From: Bordetella ansorpii
GTDB lineage: Bacteria > Pseudomonadota > Gammaproteobacteria > Burkholderiales > Burkholderiaceae_B
Reading direction: 5' to 3'
NCBI RefSeq assembly: GCF_900078315.1
Contig: NZ_FKBS01000014.1
Location: 1,089,847 to 1,153,846, forward strand
Length of the DNA stretch: 64,000 bases
Shown here: positions 43,519 to 52,879 of the stretch, in pieces
Numbering within the stretch: position 1 is the first letter of the stretch
How the letters are laid out: the number at the start of each line of letters is the position of its first letter
Made by a program: the position numbers and the translations under genes
Notes under the pieces: model-generated
Told to the model about the DNA's origin: nothing
Database searches by the model: none
Seen by the model: only the letters and a program-made list of their open reading frames with translations

Positions 43519-43839
43519 ATGTTCCCCAATCCGTTCAAGCGGCCTGCGCCGCGCAAGCAACCCTTGTTCGCACCGAGTACGTTGAAGTTGAGCGAGAAGG
43601 TGCATTGGCTGGCTCGGCGAGGCCTGATCGACCCCTTGGCCTATGTCCAGCGCCATGTGCGCGGGGACTGGGGCGAGATCGATGAGGCCACCCGCCAAGC
43701 CAACGACGTCGCAATCCAACAGGACAACCTGATGATCTCCCAGTACCGGATCACGCCGGAACTGGTGTTGCTCGTGAAGACCAGCGAAGACCACCAGACC
43801 ACGGTGGTCCAGCTTCCCGAAGAGCGCGACCTGATCTGA
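43519..43839 (+). CDS. small paralogous ICE protein A (106 aa)
   Basis: A basic N-terminus (MFPNPFKRPAPRKQ) precedes the module RRGLIDPLAYVQRHVRGDWGEIDEATRQANDVAI and LLVKTSEDHQTTVVQLPEERDL. The next gene has the same module (RGDWGDVN...TAIVLPSED), so the two are paralogues. No function is known. SD GAAGGAG precedes the ATG at 43519. Confidence 0.7.
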   Translation: MFPNPFKRPAPRKQPLFAPSTLKLSEKVHWLARRGLIDPLAYVQRHVRGDWGEIDEATRQANDVAIQQDNLMISQYRITPELVLLVKTSEDHQTTVVQLPEERDLI

Positions 43840-43928
43840 AGGCGCCGCCTCGTCATCCCATCCACTTGACGGAGCCACTTCACTCCGCCAGGGGTGTCGT
43901 GGCTCAATAGCCTTTCAAGGAGGAGCCC

Positions 43929-44234
43929 ATGGCATCGCATCGCATCGAAACCTACTGCCAGAGGCTGGCGTTCCCCATCGGGGCGCTCATCTTCAGCCGA
44001 GGCATTGATCGCCTTGTCCGCGCGGGTCGCCTGGACCCGATTCCGTACTTCAGGCGCCACACCCGTGGCGACTGGGGTGACGTCAACGTCTGCCAATGGC
44101 ACGCCAACGGCGTTGCACTTCAATCGGGCGCGTCGCTGGAATCGCACTATGTGATCCACCCGGGACTCGCCATTCGCATCATCACCGATGCGGGGCGCAG
44201 CGTCACTGCCATCGTGCTGCCGTCCGAAGACTGA
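43929..44234 (+). CDS. small paralogous ICE protein B (101 aa)
   Basis: Contains IDRLVRAGRLDPIPYFRRHTRGDWGDVN and ends ITDAGRSVTAIVLPSED, aligning along its length with the preceding 106-aa protein while the N-termini differ. The start has AAGGAGGAG. Probably arose by tandem duplication followed by divergence. Confidence 0.7.
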   Translation: MASHRIETYCQRLAFPIGALIFSRGIDRLVRAGRLDPIPYFRRHTRGDWGDVNVCQWHANGVALQSGASLESHYVIHPGLAIRIITDAGRSVTAIVLPSED

Positions 44235-44370
44235 GCACGGTTCACCCGCAGGCCACTCAGGCCAGCATCTTCAACCACCTTCGGCCGCGCGCCGATTTCC
44301 TTCCCACCACGGGGCATGCCATTGCCCCGCTGGGGGTGGTGCATGCCCCATTTTTCATTGGAGCATCACA

Positions 44371-46650
44371 ATGTCCTTCGATCTCGAAACCACTGCCGCT
44401 GACGCCGCGCCCGTACAGGGCGAACTGCTCGACGCGGAATCATCCCCTCTGACCCTGAGCCTTCAGGATTTCGTCGGCGAGTTCGGCGACGAACTGCTCG
44501 ACGCCCTCAACAGCGCCAACCCGCCTGTCTATACCGGCCAACCGCAGGCGCACCGGCAGCTCATCGTCGCCAGCCTCAAACGCAAGCTGTTCCCGGCCCA
44601 GGCCGAAGTCGTCCACGCCGCCGCCGAGCTGCTGATCGACCGTGGCGAACGCGCCGCGATCGTCAATGGCGAGATGGGCTGTGGTAAGACGACCGTTGGC
44701 ATCGCCGCGGCCGCCGTGCTCAACGCCGAAGGCTACCGCCGCACTCTGGTCCTGTCGCCACCGCACTTGGTTTACAAGTGGCGGCGGGAGATCCAGGAGA
44801 CGGTGGCCGGCGCCAAGGTATGGGTGCTCAATGGGCCGGATACGCTCGTCAAGCTCCTCAAGCTGCGTGAGCAGTTGGGCGTGCAGCCCACGGGCCAGGA
44901 GTTCTTCGTCCTGGGGCGCGTCAGGATGCGGATGGGTTTCCACTGGAAGCCCGTCTTCACCCAGCGGCGCACCCGCCACGGCGACGTGGCGGCCTGCCCG
45001 GACTGCGGCACGGTCATCACCGACCTCGACGGCGAGCCGGTCAACCCGGTCGCGCTCGAAGCCGAGGAGTACCGCAGGAAGTGCAGCCATTGCGCTGCGC
45101 CCCTGTGGACGCTGATCCGCCCGCGCAGCCTGTCCGGCAGCGACCAGTCCTCGGCCGTCCTCAAAGCCCTGAAGCGCATCCCGACCATCGGGGAAGTCAC
45201 TGCGCAGAAGCTGATGCAGAAGTTCGGTGACGGCTTCCTGGCCTCGATGCTGGGCGACAACATCCACGAGTTCATCAACCTCATGGATGGCAACGGCGAG
45301 CTGGTGTTTTCCGACCGTCAAGCCACGCGCATGGAACGTGCGATGGCCAACATGGAGTTCGGCTTTGGCGAGGGCGGTTATCAACCCTCGGAGTTCATCA
45401 AGAGGTACTTGCCGCAAGGTACGTTCGACCTGCTCATCGCTGATGAAGCGCATGAGTACAAGAACGGGGGCAGTGCCCAGGGCCAGGCCATGGGCGTGCT
45501 GGCGGCGAAGGCTCGCAAGACCTTGCTGCTGACTGGCACGCTGATGGGCGGCTACGGTGATGATCTTTTTCACCTGCTGTTCCGAGCCCTTCCGGGGCGG
45601 ATGATCGAAGACGGCTACCGCCCGACCACGAGCGGCAGCATGACCTCGGCTGCGATGGCGTTCATGCGCGATCACGGGGTGTTGAAGGACATCTACTCCG
45701 AGAGCACCGGCACGGCGCACAAGACGGCCAAGGGCACCAAGGTATCGGTGCGCACGGTCAAGGCCCCGGGCTTCGGCCCCAAGGGCGTCTTGCGCTGCAT
45801 CCTGCCATTCACGATCTTCCTCAAGCTCAAGGACATCGGCGGCAACGTCCTGCCGCCGTATGACGAGGAGTTCCGTGAAGTCGCGATGGACACGGCGCAA
45901 GCCGCGGCCTACCGCGATCTGGCGGGTCGGCTGACCGCCGAGCTGAAACAGGCTCTGGCGCGACGCGATACGACCTTGCTGGGTGTGGTCCTCAACGTGC
46001 TGCTGGCCTGGCCGGATTGCTGCTTCCGGTCGGAGACCGTGGTGCATCCGCGCACGCGCAACACCTTGGCGTTTGTCCCGGCTCAGTTCAACGAGTTCGA
46101 GATCAGCCCCAAGGAGCGTGAGCTGATCGACATCTGCAAAGAGGAGAAGGCGCAGGGCCGCAAGGTCCTGGCCTACACGGTCTATACCGGCACGCGCGAC
46201 ACCACGTCGCGCCTGAAGGTGTTGCTGGAGCAGGAAGGCTTCAAGGTGGCGGTGCTGCGCGCGAGCGTGGATGCCAGCCGCCGCGAAGACTGGATCGCCG
46301 AGCAACTGGACCGTGGCATCGACGTGCTCATCACCAACCCCGAGTTGGTCAAGACGGGGCTGGACCTGTTGGAGTTCCCGACGATCGTGTTCATGCAGTC
46401 GGGCTACAACGTGTACTCGCTCCAGCAGGCGGCACGCCGCTCCTGGCGCATCGGGCAGAAGCAGCCCGTGCGTGTGATCTACCTCGGCTACGCCGGTTCC
46501 TCGCAGATGACCTGCCTGGAGCTGATGGCCAAGAAGATCATGGTCTCGCAGTCCACCTCGGGCGACGTGCCCGAATCCGGGCTCGATGTCCTGAACCAGG
46601 ACGGTGATTCCGTCGAGGTCGCACTGGCCCGGCAGCTTGTCGCCGCATGA
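44371..46650 (+). CDS. SNF2/DEAD-box family helicase-like protein
   Basis: A 759-aa two-lobed ATPase. Motif I is EMGCGKTTVGIA, Ia LVLSPPHLVYKWRREI, II LLIADEAHEYKN, III LLLTGTLMGG, and the second lobe has VLITNPELVKTGLDLLEF and QQAARRSWRIGQKQPVRV (motif VI, SNF2 type). A zinc-binding insertion (CPDCG...CSHCAAP) lies between motifs Ia and II. It probably moves on or remodels dsDNA. It is conserved in this kind of ICE, next to the DUF6094 methyltransferase, and ends in a perfect terminator. Confidence 0.85.
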   Translation: MSFDLETTAADAAPVQGELLDAESSPLTLSLQDFVGEFGDELLDALNSANPPVYTGQPQAHRQLIVASLKRKLFPAQAEVVHAAAELLIDRGERAAIVNGEMGCGKTTVGIAAAAVLNAEGYRRTLVLSPPHLVYKWRREIQETVAGAKVWVLNGPDTLVKLLKLREQLGVQPTGQEFFVLGRVRMRMGFHWKPVFTQRRTRHGDVAACPDCGTVITDLDGEPVNPVALEAEEYRRKCSHCAAPLWTLIRPRSLSGSDQSSAVLKALKRIPTIGEVTAQKLMQKFGDGFLASMLGDNIHEFINLMDGNGELVFSDRQATRMERAMANMEFGFGEGGYQPSEFIKRYLPQGTFDLLIADEAHEYKNGGSAQGQAMGVLAAKARKTLLLTGTLMGGYGDDLFHLLFRALPGRMIEDGYRPTTSGSMTSAAMAFMRDHGVLKDIYSESTGTAHKTAKGTKVSVRTVKAPGFGPKGVLRCILPFTIFLKLKDIGGNVLPPYDEEFREVAMDTAQAAAYRDLAGRLTAELKQALARRDTTLLGVVLNVLLAWPDCCFRSETVVHPRTRNTLAFVPAQFNEFEISPKERELIDICKEEKAQGRKVLAYTVYTGTRDTTSRLKVLLEQEGFKVAVLRASVDASRREDWIAEQLDRGIDVLITNPELVKTGLDLLEFPTIVFMQSGYNVYSLQQAARRSWRIGQKQPVRVIYLGYAGSSQMTCLELMAKKIMVSQSTSGDVPESGLDVLNQDGDSVEVALARQLVAA

Positions 46651-46662
46651 CACGTTCCACTT

Positions 46663-46687
46663 ACGGCCCTTCGGGGCCGTTTTTTTT
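46663..46687 (+). terminator. rho-independent terminator after the helicase gene
   Basis: ACGGCCC-TTCG-GGGCCGT followed by seven T residues, 13 nt after the stop. It closes the accessory-gene section before the conjugation genes. Confidence 0.92.
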
Positions 46688-46788
46688 GCCGCTCCCGGTA
46701 AATCGGACGCTGCCTGGTTCGCATTGTTTGCTGCCGCTCGCGGCCTGAGCGGCGATGGTGAGGGCTGGATGTTTCAGGACGCCGAGCT

Positions 46789-47388
46789 ATGTGCCCCTCT
46801 CCACCGTGGTTTCACTATCCCGAACGCCGCCTTCTGGCGGGATTTCTCGGCCTGCTGTGGTCGGTGCTGGCCGGTGGCTGCGCGACGACGACTGCGCCGG
46901 TCGCGCCCGACACCATCGCGGAAGTCTTGGCCGCGCCTGAACCCGAGGCTTCCGAGTACATCCCGGTCGTGCGCTACGCCCGCTACACACTGGTCGAACT
47001 GGCACCCATGGCGGCGCAGCGCGACCTGTTGTTGCAGACCATCGACGTGTCCATGCCCGAGGATGCCCGCGCCACGGTCGGGGATGGGCTTCGGCACGTG
47101 CTCAAACGCAGCGGCTATGGCCTGTGCCAGACCGCGCATGCCGTGATCGAGCTGTACGCGCTGCCGTTGCCGGCGGTACACCTGCACCTCGGCCCCATGA
47201 CCTTGCGCGATGCGCTGCTCACGCTGGCTGGCCCGGCCTGGGAACTGCACGCGGATGACCGCGCACGGCAAATCTGCTTCGAGCGGCCCGGCGATCGCGC
47301 GGTCGCCGAGTCCCCATCCGAGCCACCCGCCACCGAGGCGGTGCAGACGTTCCCGCTGGCACCCATGGTTTCGGGAGGCCAGCCATGA
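46789..47388 (+). CDS. PilL N-terminal domain lipoprotein (conjugation)
   Basis: A 199-aa lipoprotein: LLWSVLAGGC is a clear lipobox after a short hydrophobic segment. The following YARYTLVELAPMAAQRDLLLQTIDVSMP and LRHVLKRSGYGLCQ match the PilL-N family of ICE conjugation systems (secretin-like N domain). It probably sits at the outer membrane in the mating apparatus. It overlaps the next gene by 4 nt. Confidence 0.82.
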   Translation: MCPSPPWFHYPERRLLAGFLGLLWSVLAGGCATTTAPVAPDTIAEVLAAPEPEASEYIPVVRYARYTLVELAPMAAQRDLLLQTIDVSMPEDARATVGDGLRHVLKRSGYGLCQTAHAVIELYALPLPAVHLHLGPMTLRDALLTLAGPAWELHADDRARQICFERPGDRAVAESPSEPPATEAVQTFPLAPMVSGGQP

Positions 47389-48029
47389 ACGCCCCGCAAC
47401 CTGCCCAGCGATCGACCGCCGCCGTGGTGGTGCAGAGCCTGATGTGGCTCTGGTTGATCTTCCTCAGCGTCTTGGCGGCCCTGGGCTACCAGGCCCTCAG
47501 CGACCAGGCCGACCAGGAGCGGCTGGATTCCCGCCTGCAACGCCTGGAAGCGCAGGCAACTGGCTTGGCCGAGACGATCGAGGCCATCCAGCAGCGCCCG
47601 GCCGTCGCGACGGACGCTGACCTCAAAGACACCCGCCAGATTCTGGAAGCACGCGCGGCCCAGGTCGAGAAATCTCTCAGTGGCTACGCAGCGGCCGACG
47701 ACCTCCAGGCGCTGCGCGCGGAGGTCGAGCAGATCAAGGCGCGCCAAGCCGCCGCGCGTGCCACCGCACCCGCCCAGCGGCGCGCATCGCGCACGTCCGC
47801 CGCCTCCAAGACCGAGCTGCCGCCGCTGCCATTCCGCGTCGTCGGCGCCGAACTGCGCGCCGGCCAGCGCAGCGTGTCCGTCGCGCCGAGCATCGGGGAC
47901 TTCACGCCCGCCCAACTTCAGGTGCTGCTGCCCGGGGATGCGGTCGGCCCGTGGCGCCTGCAGGCGATCGAGGGCAACACCGCAGTGTTCCAGGCCGGCA
48001 ACCAGACCCGCCGCGTGGCGATTCCCTGA
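47385..48029 (+). CDS. ICE membrane protein with coiled coil (214 aa)
   Basis: One transmembrane helix (about residues 13-37), then a long periplasmic coiled coil (DQERLDSRLQRLEAQATGLAE and later LQALRAEVEQIKARQA). It ends with a small beta domain (FRVVGAELRAGQRSVSVAP, WRLQAIEGNTAVFQAGNQTRR). Its position after PilL-like and before TIGR03759 is fixed in this ICE family. The C-terminal domain resembles PilP-like modules; function inferred as a mating-channel component. Confidence 0.72.
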   Translation: MNAPQPAQRSTAAVVVQSLMWLWLIFLSVLAALGYQALSDQADQERLDSRLQRLEAQATGLAETIEAIQQRPAVATDADLKDTRQILEARAAQVEKSLSGYAAADDLQALRAEVEQIKARQAAARATAPAQRRASRTSAASKTELPPLPFRVVGAELRAGQRSVSVAPSIGDFTPAQLQVLLPGDAVGPWRLQAIEGNTAVFQAGNQTRRVAIP

Positions 48030-48041
48030 CCGGAGCACCCC

Positions 48042-48779
48042 ATGAAGCCGTCGATCCTCCTTTTCGCGGTCCTGGTGGCGTCGTCGCAATGGCCCGCCTG
48101 GGCGCAGCAGCCCGCAACGACCTCGGCGCGCAACGCACAGAGCCAGGAGCGCCCGCTGGCCGCCCGCGTGCTGGACGACCGGGTGGCAACCGAATGGGGC
48201 TTGCAGCCACAAGAATGGGCACGCTACCGCGAGCTGATGGATGGGCCGCTGGGTATCTACTCGCCCAACCTGGACCCGCTGTCCGCCCTGGGCATCGAAG
48301 CTCGCACGGACGAAGAACGGCGCCGCTATGCGGAACTGCAGGTGCAGGTGGAAGCGCGCCGCGTCGAGAAGCTGCTCGCCTACCAGCGCGCCTACGACGA
48401 GGCCTGGCAGCGCCTGAATCCGGGGATGCAGCGCGTGAACCTGCCCGACGACAAGCCGGGCGCCGGCCCATCCAGCAGTCCCTTGCGCGGCAGCGGCCGC
48501 ATGGCGGTGTTCGTCAAGGACGGCTGCGCAGCCTGCGGACAGCTCGTGCAGCGCCTGCAATCCTCGGGCGCGGAGTTCGACCTGTACATGGTGGGCAGCC
48601 GCCAGGATGACGCGCGCATCCGCGACTGGGCCAAGCGCGCGCAGATCGACCCGGCGCGCGTGCGCGCCGGCAGCATCACGCTCAACCACGACGGCGGCCG
48701 CTGGCTGTCACTGGGCCTGCCCGGCGATCTGCCCGCCGCCGTGCGCGAAGTGAACGGCCAATGGCAGCGCCAGCCGTAG
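48042..48779 (+). CDS. TIGR03759-family ICE protein (thioredoxin-like)
   Basis: A 245-aa exported protein: signal peptide (MKPSILLFAVLVASSQWPAWA), the conserved WGLQPQEWARYRELMDGPLGIYSP..DPLSALGIEAR, and a C-terminal thioredoxin-like part with MAVFVKDGCAACGQLVQRL (CxxC). It probably acts in the periplasm on disulfides of the mating apparatus. TIGR03759 assignment rests on the N-terminal motif. Confidence 0.85.
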   Translation: MKPSILLFAVLVASSQWPAWAQQPATTSARNAQSQERPLAARVLDDRVATEWGLQPQEWARYRELMDGPLGIYSPNLDPLSALGIEARTDEERRRYAELQVQVEARRVEKLLAYQRAYDEAWQRLNPGMQRVNLPDDKPGAGPSSSPLRGSGRMAVFVKDGCAACGQLVQRLQSSGAEFDLYMVGSRQDDARIRDWAKRAQIDPARVRAGSITLNHDGGRWLSLGLPGDLPAAVREVNGQWQRQP

Positions 48780-48781
48780 CC

Positions 48782-49351
48782 ATGCCCCTGCGCGCACTGG
48801 TGCTCACTGCCGGCCTGTATGCCGTTGCCGCCCTGGCCCAGGAGGTTCCGCCACCGGCTTACCAGCTTGCCGCCCAGCGCGCAGGCATCCCCTCGACCGT
48901 GCTCTACGCCGTGGCCTTGCAGGAGAGCGGCATCCGGCGCAACGGGCGCCTGGTGCCGTGGCCGTGGTCCCTCAACGTCGCCGGCCAGTCGCGCCGCTTC
49001 GCCACGCGCGCCGACGCCTGCGCTGGCCTGCAGCAGGCGATGCGCGCCACGCCGCACACGCGCATTGATGCGGGCCTGGGCCAGATCAACCTCGGCTACC
49101 ACAAGCACCGCTTTACCGGCGCGTGCGACCTGCTGGATCCGTATCGCAACCTGGCCGTTGCCGCCGAGATCCTGAAGGAGCAGCACACCCCCGGCGAGGA
49201 CTGGCTGCTGGCGATCGGCCGCTACCACCGCCCCGCAGGCGGCGAGCCCGCCGCCCGCTATCGGCGCAGCGTGTCGCGCCACCTTGCCCGCGTGCAGGGC
49301 ACGCGACCAGCCGCCGCGGTCCTCGCGGCGCGCCAGGAGACCTCCCCATGA
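48782..49351 (+). CDS. lytic transglycosylase (conjugation-associated)
   Basis: A 189-aa SLT-fold enzyme: signal peptide (LVLTAGLYAVAALAQ), catalytic glutamate in LYAVALQESGIRRNG, then WPWSLNV and DAGLGQINLGYHKHRF, and LAVAAEILKEQH..WLLAIGRYHR. It opens peptidoglycan for the conjugation channel. It starts 2 nt after TIGR03759 and overlaps TIGR03765. Confidence 0.9.
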   Translation: MPLRALVLTAGLYAVAALAQEVPPPAYQLAAQRAGIPSTVLYAVALQESGIRRNGRLVPWPWSLNVAGQSRRFATRADACAGLQQAMRATPHTRIDAGLGQINLGYHKHRFTGACDLLDPYRNLAVAAEILKEQHTPGEDWLLAIGRYHRPAGGEPAARYRRSVSRHLARVQGTRPAAAVLAARQETSP

Positions 49352-49896
49352 CGAAACCCCATCCCGCCCATCTCGCGTTCACGGGCCTACTCATGCTGCT
49401 GTCAGGCCTGCCGCTGGCCTCGCGTGCCGGCGAGCCACTGATCGTTGTCGAGGACCGTGGCGGCACGTCGGCATTGCCGTACTACGAAGCCCTGAATCTC
49501 CAGCCGCGCGCCAACGCACCGGCGCGGCCGTCCATCCCGACGCCCCAGGTTCCTGCCACACGGGCGGACGAAGCCGCGATGCTGCCGGTGCGCAGCGCCA
49601 AGCTCACGCCCGGCACCGTCGCGCGACGGGTGATCGAAGCGCCCGGCCTGCGGCCGTTCGTGGTCATCGGCGACGACGAGGCTTCCCGGGCCTGGTTGCA
49701 GCGCCGCGCCGCCGCTTTGCGCGAACGTGGCGCGGTCGGCCTGGTCGTCAACGTCGAGACCGCGCAGGGCCTGGCGCGGCTGCGCGCCCTGGTGCCGGGC
49801 GTGCCGCTCGCGCCCGTGGCCGGCGACGACCTGGCCGATCGCCTGGGCCTGCGGCACTACCCGGCGCTGATCACGGCCACCGGCATCGAGCAATGA
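49348..49896 (+). CDS. TIGR03765-family ICE protein
   Basis: A 182-aa exported protein with a signal peptide, followed by LIVVEDRGGTSALPYYEALN and a late VGLVVNVETAQGLARLRALVPG..DDLADRLGLRHYPALIT. These match the TIGR03765 family of clc/PFGI-1 conjugation systems. Role unknown; co-translated with the transglycosylase (ATGA overlap) and directly upstream of traD. Confidence 0.85.
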   Translation: MTKPHPAHLAFTGLLMLLSGLPLASRAGEPLIVVEDRGGTSALPYYEALNLQPRANAPARPSIPTPQVPATRADEAAMLPVRSAKLTPGTVARRVIEAPGLRPFVVIGDDEASRAWLQRRAAALRERGAVGLVVNVETAQGLARLRALVPGVPLAPVAGDDLADRLGLRHYPALITATGIEQ

Positions 49897-49900
49897 AGCC

Positions 49901-52093
49901 ATGTCGGGCAAACAGCCGGTCGAGGTTCTGCTACGCCCAGCGGTGGAGCTATACACCGTCGCGGCGTGTGCAGGCGCCGCGTTTCTGTGCCTGGTGGCCC
50001 CATGGTCGCTCGCGCTGAGCCCGGCCATGGGCATCGGCAGCGCCTTGGCGTTCGGCGCCTACGGCGCGATCCGCTACCGCGATGCCCGCATCATCCTGCG
50101 CTACCGGCGCAACATCCGCCGTCTGCCGCGTTACGTGATGACCAGCAAGGACGTGCCGGTCAGCCAGCAGCGCCTATTCGTGGGGCGCGGCTTTCTCTGG
50201 GAGCAGAAGCACACGCATCGGCTGATGCAGACGTACCGGCCCGAGTTCCGCCGCTACGTCGAGCCGACGCCGGCCTACCGGCTGACCAGGCGCCTGGAGG
50301 AACGGCTGGAATTCGCGCCATTGCCGCTCTCGCGCCTGCCGAAGCTCACCGGCTGGGACGCGCCTTTCAACCCCGTGCGCCCGTTGCCGCCTGTCGGCGG
50401 CCTGCCAAGGCTGCACGGCATCGAGCCCGACGAAGTGGACGTCAGCCTGCCGCTGGGCGAGCGCGTCGGGCACTCGCTGGTGCTGGGCACCACGCGGGTG
50501 GGCAAGACGCGCCTGGCCGAGTTGTTCGTCACGCAGGACATCCGCCGCAGGAATGCTGCCGGCGAGCATGAGGTCGTCATCGTCATCGACCCCAAGGGGG
50601 ATGCCGATCTCTTGAAACGGATGTACGTCGAAGCCCAGCGCGCTGGCCGCGAAGGCGAGTTCTACATCTTCCACTTGGGCTGGCCGGAAATCAGCGCCCG
50701 CTACAACGCCGTGGGCCGCTTCGGTCGGATCTCGGAAGTGGCGACACGCATCGCGGGGCAGCTCTCCGGCGAAGGCAACAGCGCGGCGTTCCGCGAGTTC
50801 GCATGGCGCTTCGTGAACATCATCGCCCGCGCCCTGGTGGAACTGGGGCAGCGCCCGGACTACATGCTGATCCAGCGCCACGTCATCAACATCGACGCGC
50901 TGTTCATTGAGTACGCCCAGCACTACTTTGCCAAGACGGAGCCCAAGGCCTGGGAGGTGATCGTCCAGATCGAGGCCAAGCTCAACGAGAAGAACATCCC
51001 AAGGAACATGATCGGGCGCGAGAAGCGTGTGGTGGCGCTGGAGCAATACCTCTCCCAGGCGCGCAACTACGACCCTGTGCTCGATGGCCTGCGCTCGGCG
51101 GTGCGCTACGACAAGACCTACTTCGACAAGATCGTTGCATCGCTGCTGCCGCTGCTGGAAAAGCTCACGAGCGGCAAGATCGCCCAGCTCCTGGCGCCGA
51201 ACTACTCCGACCTGGCCGACCCGCGCCCGATCTTCGACTGGATGCAGGTCATCCGAAAGCGGGCCATCGTCTATGTGGGTCTGGATGCGTTGTCTGACGC
51301 CGAGGTCGCCGCAGCGGTCGGCAATTCGATGTTCTCTGACCTGGTTTCGGTGGCCGGACACATCTACAAGCACGGAATCGACGATGGCCTGCCCGGCGCA
51401 GTGGCTGGCGCTCGCGTGCCGATCAACGTGCACGCGGACGAATTCAATGAACTGATGGGCGATGAATTCATCCCGCTCATCAACAAGGGCGGCGGTGCCG
51501 GCCTGCAAGTCACGGCGTACACGCAGACGCTCTCGGACATCGAGGCCCGCATCGGAAATCGCGCGAAGGCCGGCCAAGTGATCGGGAATTTCAACAATTT
51601 ATTCATGTTGCGCGTGCGCGAGACGGCCACCGCGGAACTGCTGACGAGGCAGTTGCCGAAGGTCGAGGTCTATACAACCACCATCGTCTCGGGCGCGACG
51701 GACAGCTCAGACATCCGCGGCGCGACGGATTTCACGTCGAACACCCAGGACCGCATCAGCATGGCCAGCGTGCCGATGATCGAGCCGTCACACGTCGTCG
51801 GCCTGCCCAAGGGCCAGTGCTTCGCGCTGCTGCAGGGCGGCCAGCTCTGGAAGGTGCGTATGCCGCTGCCGGCGCCGGACCCGGATGAAGTGATGCCGGC
51901 GGACCTGCAGCAACTGGCCGGGTACATGCGCCAGAGCTACAGCGAGGCCACGCAGTGGTGGGAGTTCACCAGCTCGTCGGCCTTGCAGGATGCGGCCTTG
52001 CCCGACGACCTGCTGGACGATGCCGCTGCGGCCGAGCCCGGCGCGGTGGCCACCGGCGCCGACGATGGCGCGGGCAACGAGGCCGTGCCATGA
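49901..52093 (+). CDS. traD: type IV coupling protein TraD
   Basis: A 730-aa conjugative coupling ATPase. Two N-terminal membrane helices (about 15-35 and 38-56), Walker A GTTRVGKTR at 196-204, an early Walker B-like VVIVIDPKGD, and the C-terminal segment with QVIGNFNNLFMLRVRETATAELL. It recruits the relaxosome and feeds DNA into the type IV secretion channel. It starts 4 nt after TIGR03765 and its stop overlaps TIGR03747. Confidence 0.92.
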   Translation: MSGKQPVEVLLRPAVELYTVAACAGAAFLCLVAPWSLALSPAMGIGSALAFGAYGAIRYRDARIILRYRRNIRRLPRYVMTSKDVPVSQQRLFVGRGFLWEQKHTHRLMQTYRPEFRRYVEPTPAYRLTRRLEERLEFAPLPLSRLPKLTGWDAPFNPVRPLPPVGGLPRLHGIEPDEVDVSLPLGERVGHSLVLGTTRVGKTRLAELFVTQDIRRRNAAGEHEVVIVIDPKGDADLLKRMYVEAQRAGREGEFYIFHLGWPEISARYNAVGRFGRISEVATRIAGQLSGEGNSAAFREFAWRFVNIIARALVELGQRPDYMLIQRHVINIDALFIEYAQHYFAKTEPKAWEVIVQIEAKLNEKNIPRNMIGREKRVVALEQYLSQARNYDPVLDGLRSAVRYDKTYFDKIVASLLPLLEKLTSGKIAQLLAPNYSDLADPRPIFDWMQVIRKRAIVYVGLDALSDAEVAAAVGNSMFSDLVSVAGHIYKHGIDDGLPGAVAGARVPINVHADEFNELMGDEFIPLINKGGGAGLQVTAYTQTLSDIEARIGNRAKAGQVIGNFNNLFMLRVRETATAELLTRQLPKVEVYTTTIVSGATDSSDIRGATDFTSNTQDRISMASVPMIEPSHVVGLPKGQCFALLQGGQLWKVRMPLPAPDPDEVMPADLQQLAGYMRQSYSEATQWWEFTSSSALQDAALPDDLLDDAAAAEPGAVATGADDGAGNEAVP

Positions 52094-52839
52094 AGGATGC
52101 CGCCTCGACCGCGCAGCGGGAGCAGAACCATCGCCAAGGCTTGATCGTCGGCACCATCACCTTACCGTTCCGGCTGCTCGGGGTGCTCATTGGCTCGCTG
52201 CTGTTCTCGATCGTGGTGGAGTGCGCCGGCATGCACCTGTTCTGGAAGGACCAGGGCTGGCGCCACTCCCAGCAGATGCTGCGGTACGAACTCGGGCACC
52301 TGTCCAACCACTTCACGCGCAGCGTGGTGGTACAGGAGCCCGGGCGCACGGCGCACGAGTTGGTGGATACCGGGTACGAGTGGGTGTTCGTGCGCTCGGG
52401 GTTGCTGGAGCGCATGAGCCAGACCGCCGAGCGCGTCCGCGCGCCCAGCCACGGGCAGAGCCGCAACTTCCGCTACTACATCAGCCAAGTCTATGTCTGG
52501 GCCGAAAGCTACCTGATCGCTGCGGCCTTCACGACGCTCACCTTCCTGGTGCGCCTGCTGGTCCTGGTGCTCACGCTGCCGCTGATCCTCACGGCGGCAT
52601 TCGTCGGCCTGATTGACGGCCTGGTGCGACGGGATGTGCGCCGGTTCGGCGCGGGCCGCGAATCCGGCTTCATCTACCACCGCGCGAAGGCCAGCCTGAT
52701 GCCGTTGGCCGTGCTGCCTTGGGCCACCTATCTCGCTCTGCCCATATCGGTGCATCCTCTGGTCATCCTGCTGCCCAGCGCGGCGTTGCTGGGGATGGCA
52801 GTCAGCCTGACCGCAGGCAGCTTCAAGAAGTACTTATGA
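52090..52839 (+). CDS. TIGR03747-family ICE membrane protein
   Basis: A 249-aa inner-membrane protein with about four to five helices (TLPFRLLGVLIGSLLFSIVV near the start; AAAFTTLTFLVRLLVLVLTL and later). It contains HLFWKDQGWRHSQQMLRYELGHL and GLVRRDVRRFGAGRESGFIYHRAK, typical of TIGR03747, which partners TraD. In relatives the RAQPRD gene follows directly; here an 7.3-kb defence cassette is inserted. Confidence 0.87.
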   Translation: MKDAASTAQREQNHRQGLIVGTITLPFRLLGVLIGSLLFSIVVECAGMHLFWKDQGWRHSQQMLRYELGHLSNHFTRSVVVQEPGRTAHELVDTGYEWVFVRSGLLERMSQTAERVRAPSHGQSRNFRYYISQVYVWAESYLIAAAFTTLTFLVRLLVLVLTLPLILTAAFVGLIDGLVRRDVRRFGAGRESGFIYHRAKASLMPLAVLPWATYLALPISVHPLVILLPSAALLGMAVSLTAGSFKKYL

Positions 52840-52850
52840 GGTGACACGGG

Positions 52851-52878
52851 CGGCACGGCTCTGCAAAGCCGTGTGCCG
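52851..52878. terminator. bidirectional hairpin between convergent genes
   Basis: CGGCACGGCT pairs with AGCCGTG-TG-CCG (short bulge, 6-nt loop). It lies between the convergent TIGR03747 and ATPase genes, so it could stop transcription from both sides. Confidence 0.6.
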
Positions 52879-52879
52879 T

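Noticed and set aside
44440..46653. A 737-codon minus-strand frame opposite the SNF2 helicase
   Set aside because: Antisense shadow of high-GC coding sequence. No start signal or family match, whereas the plus strand shows all helicase motifs.
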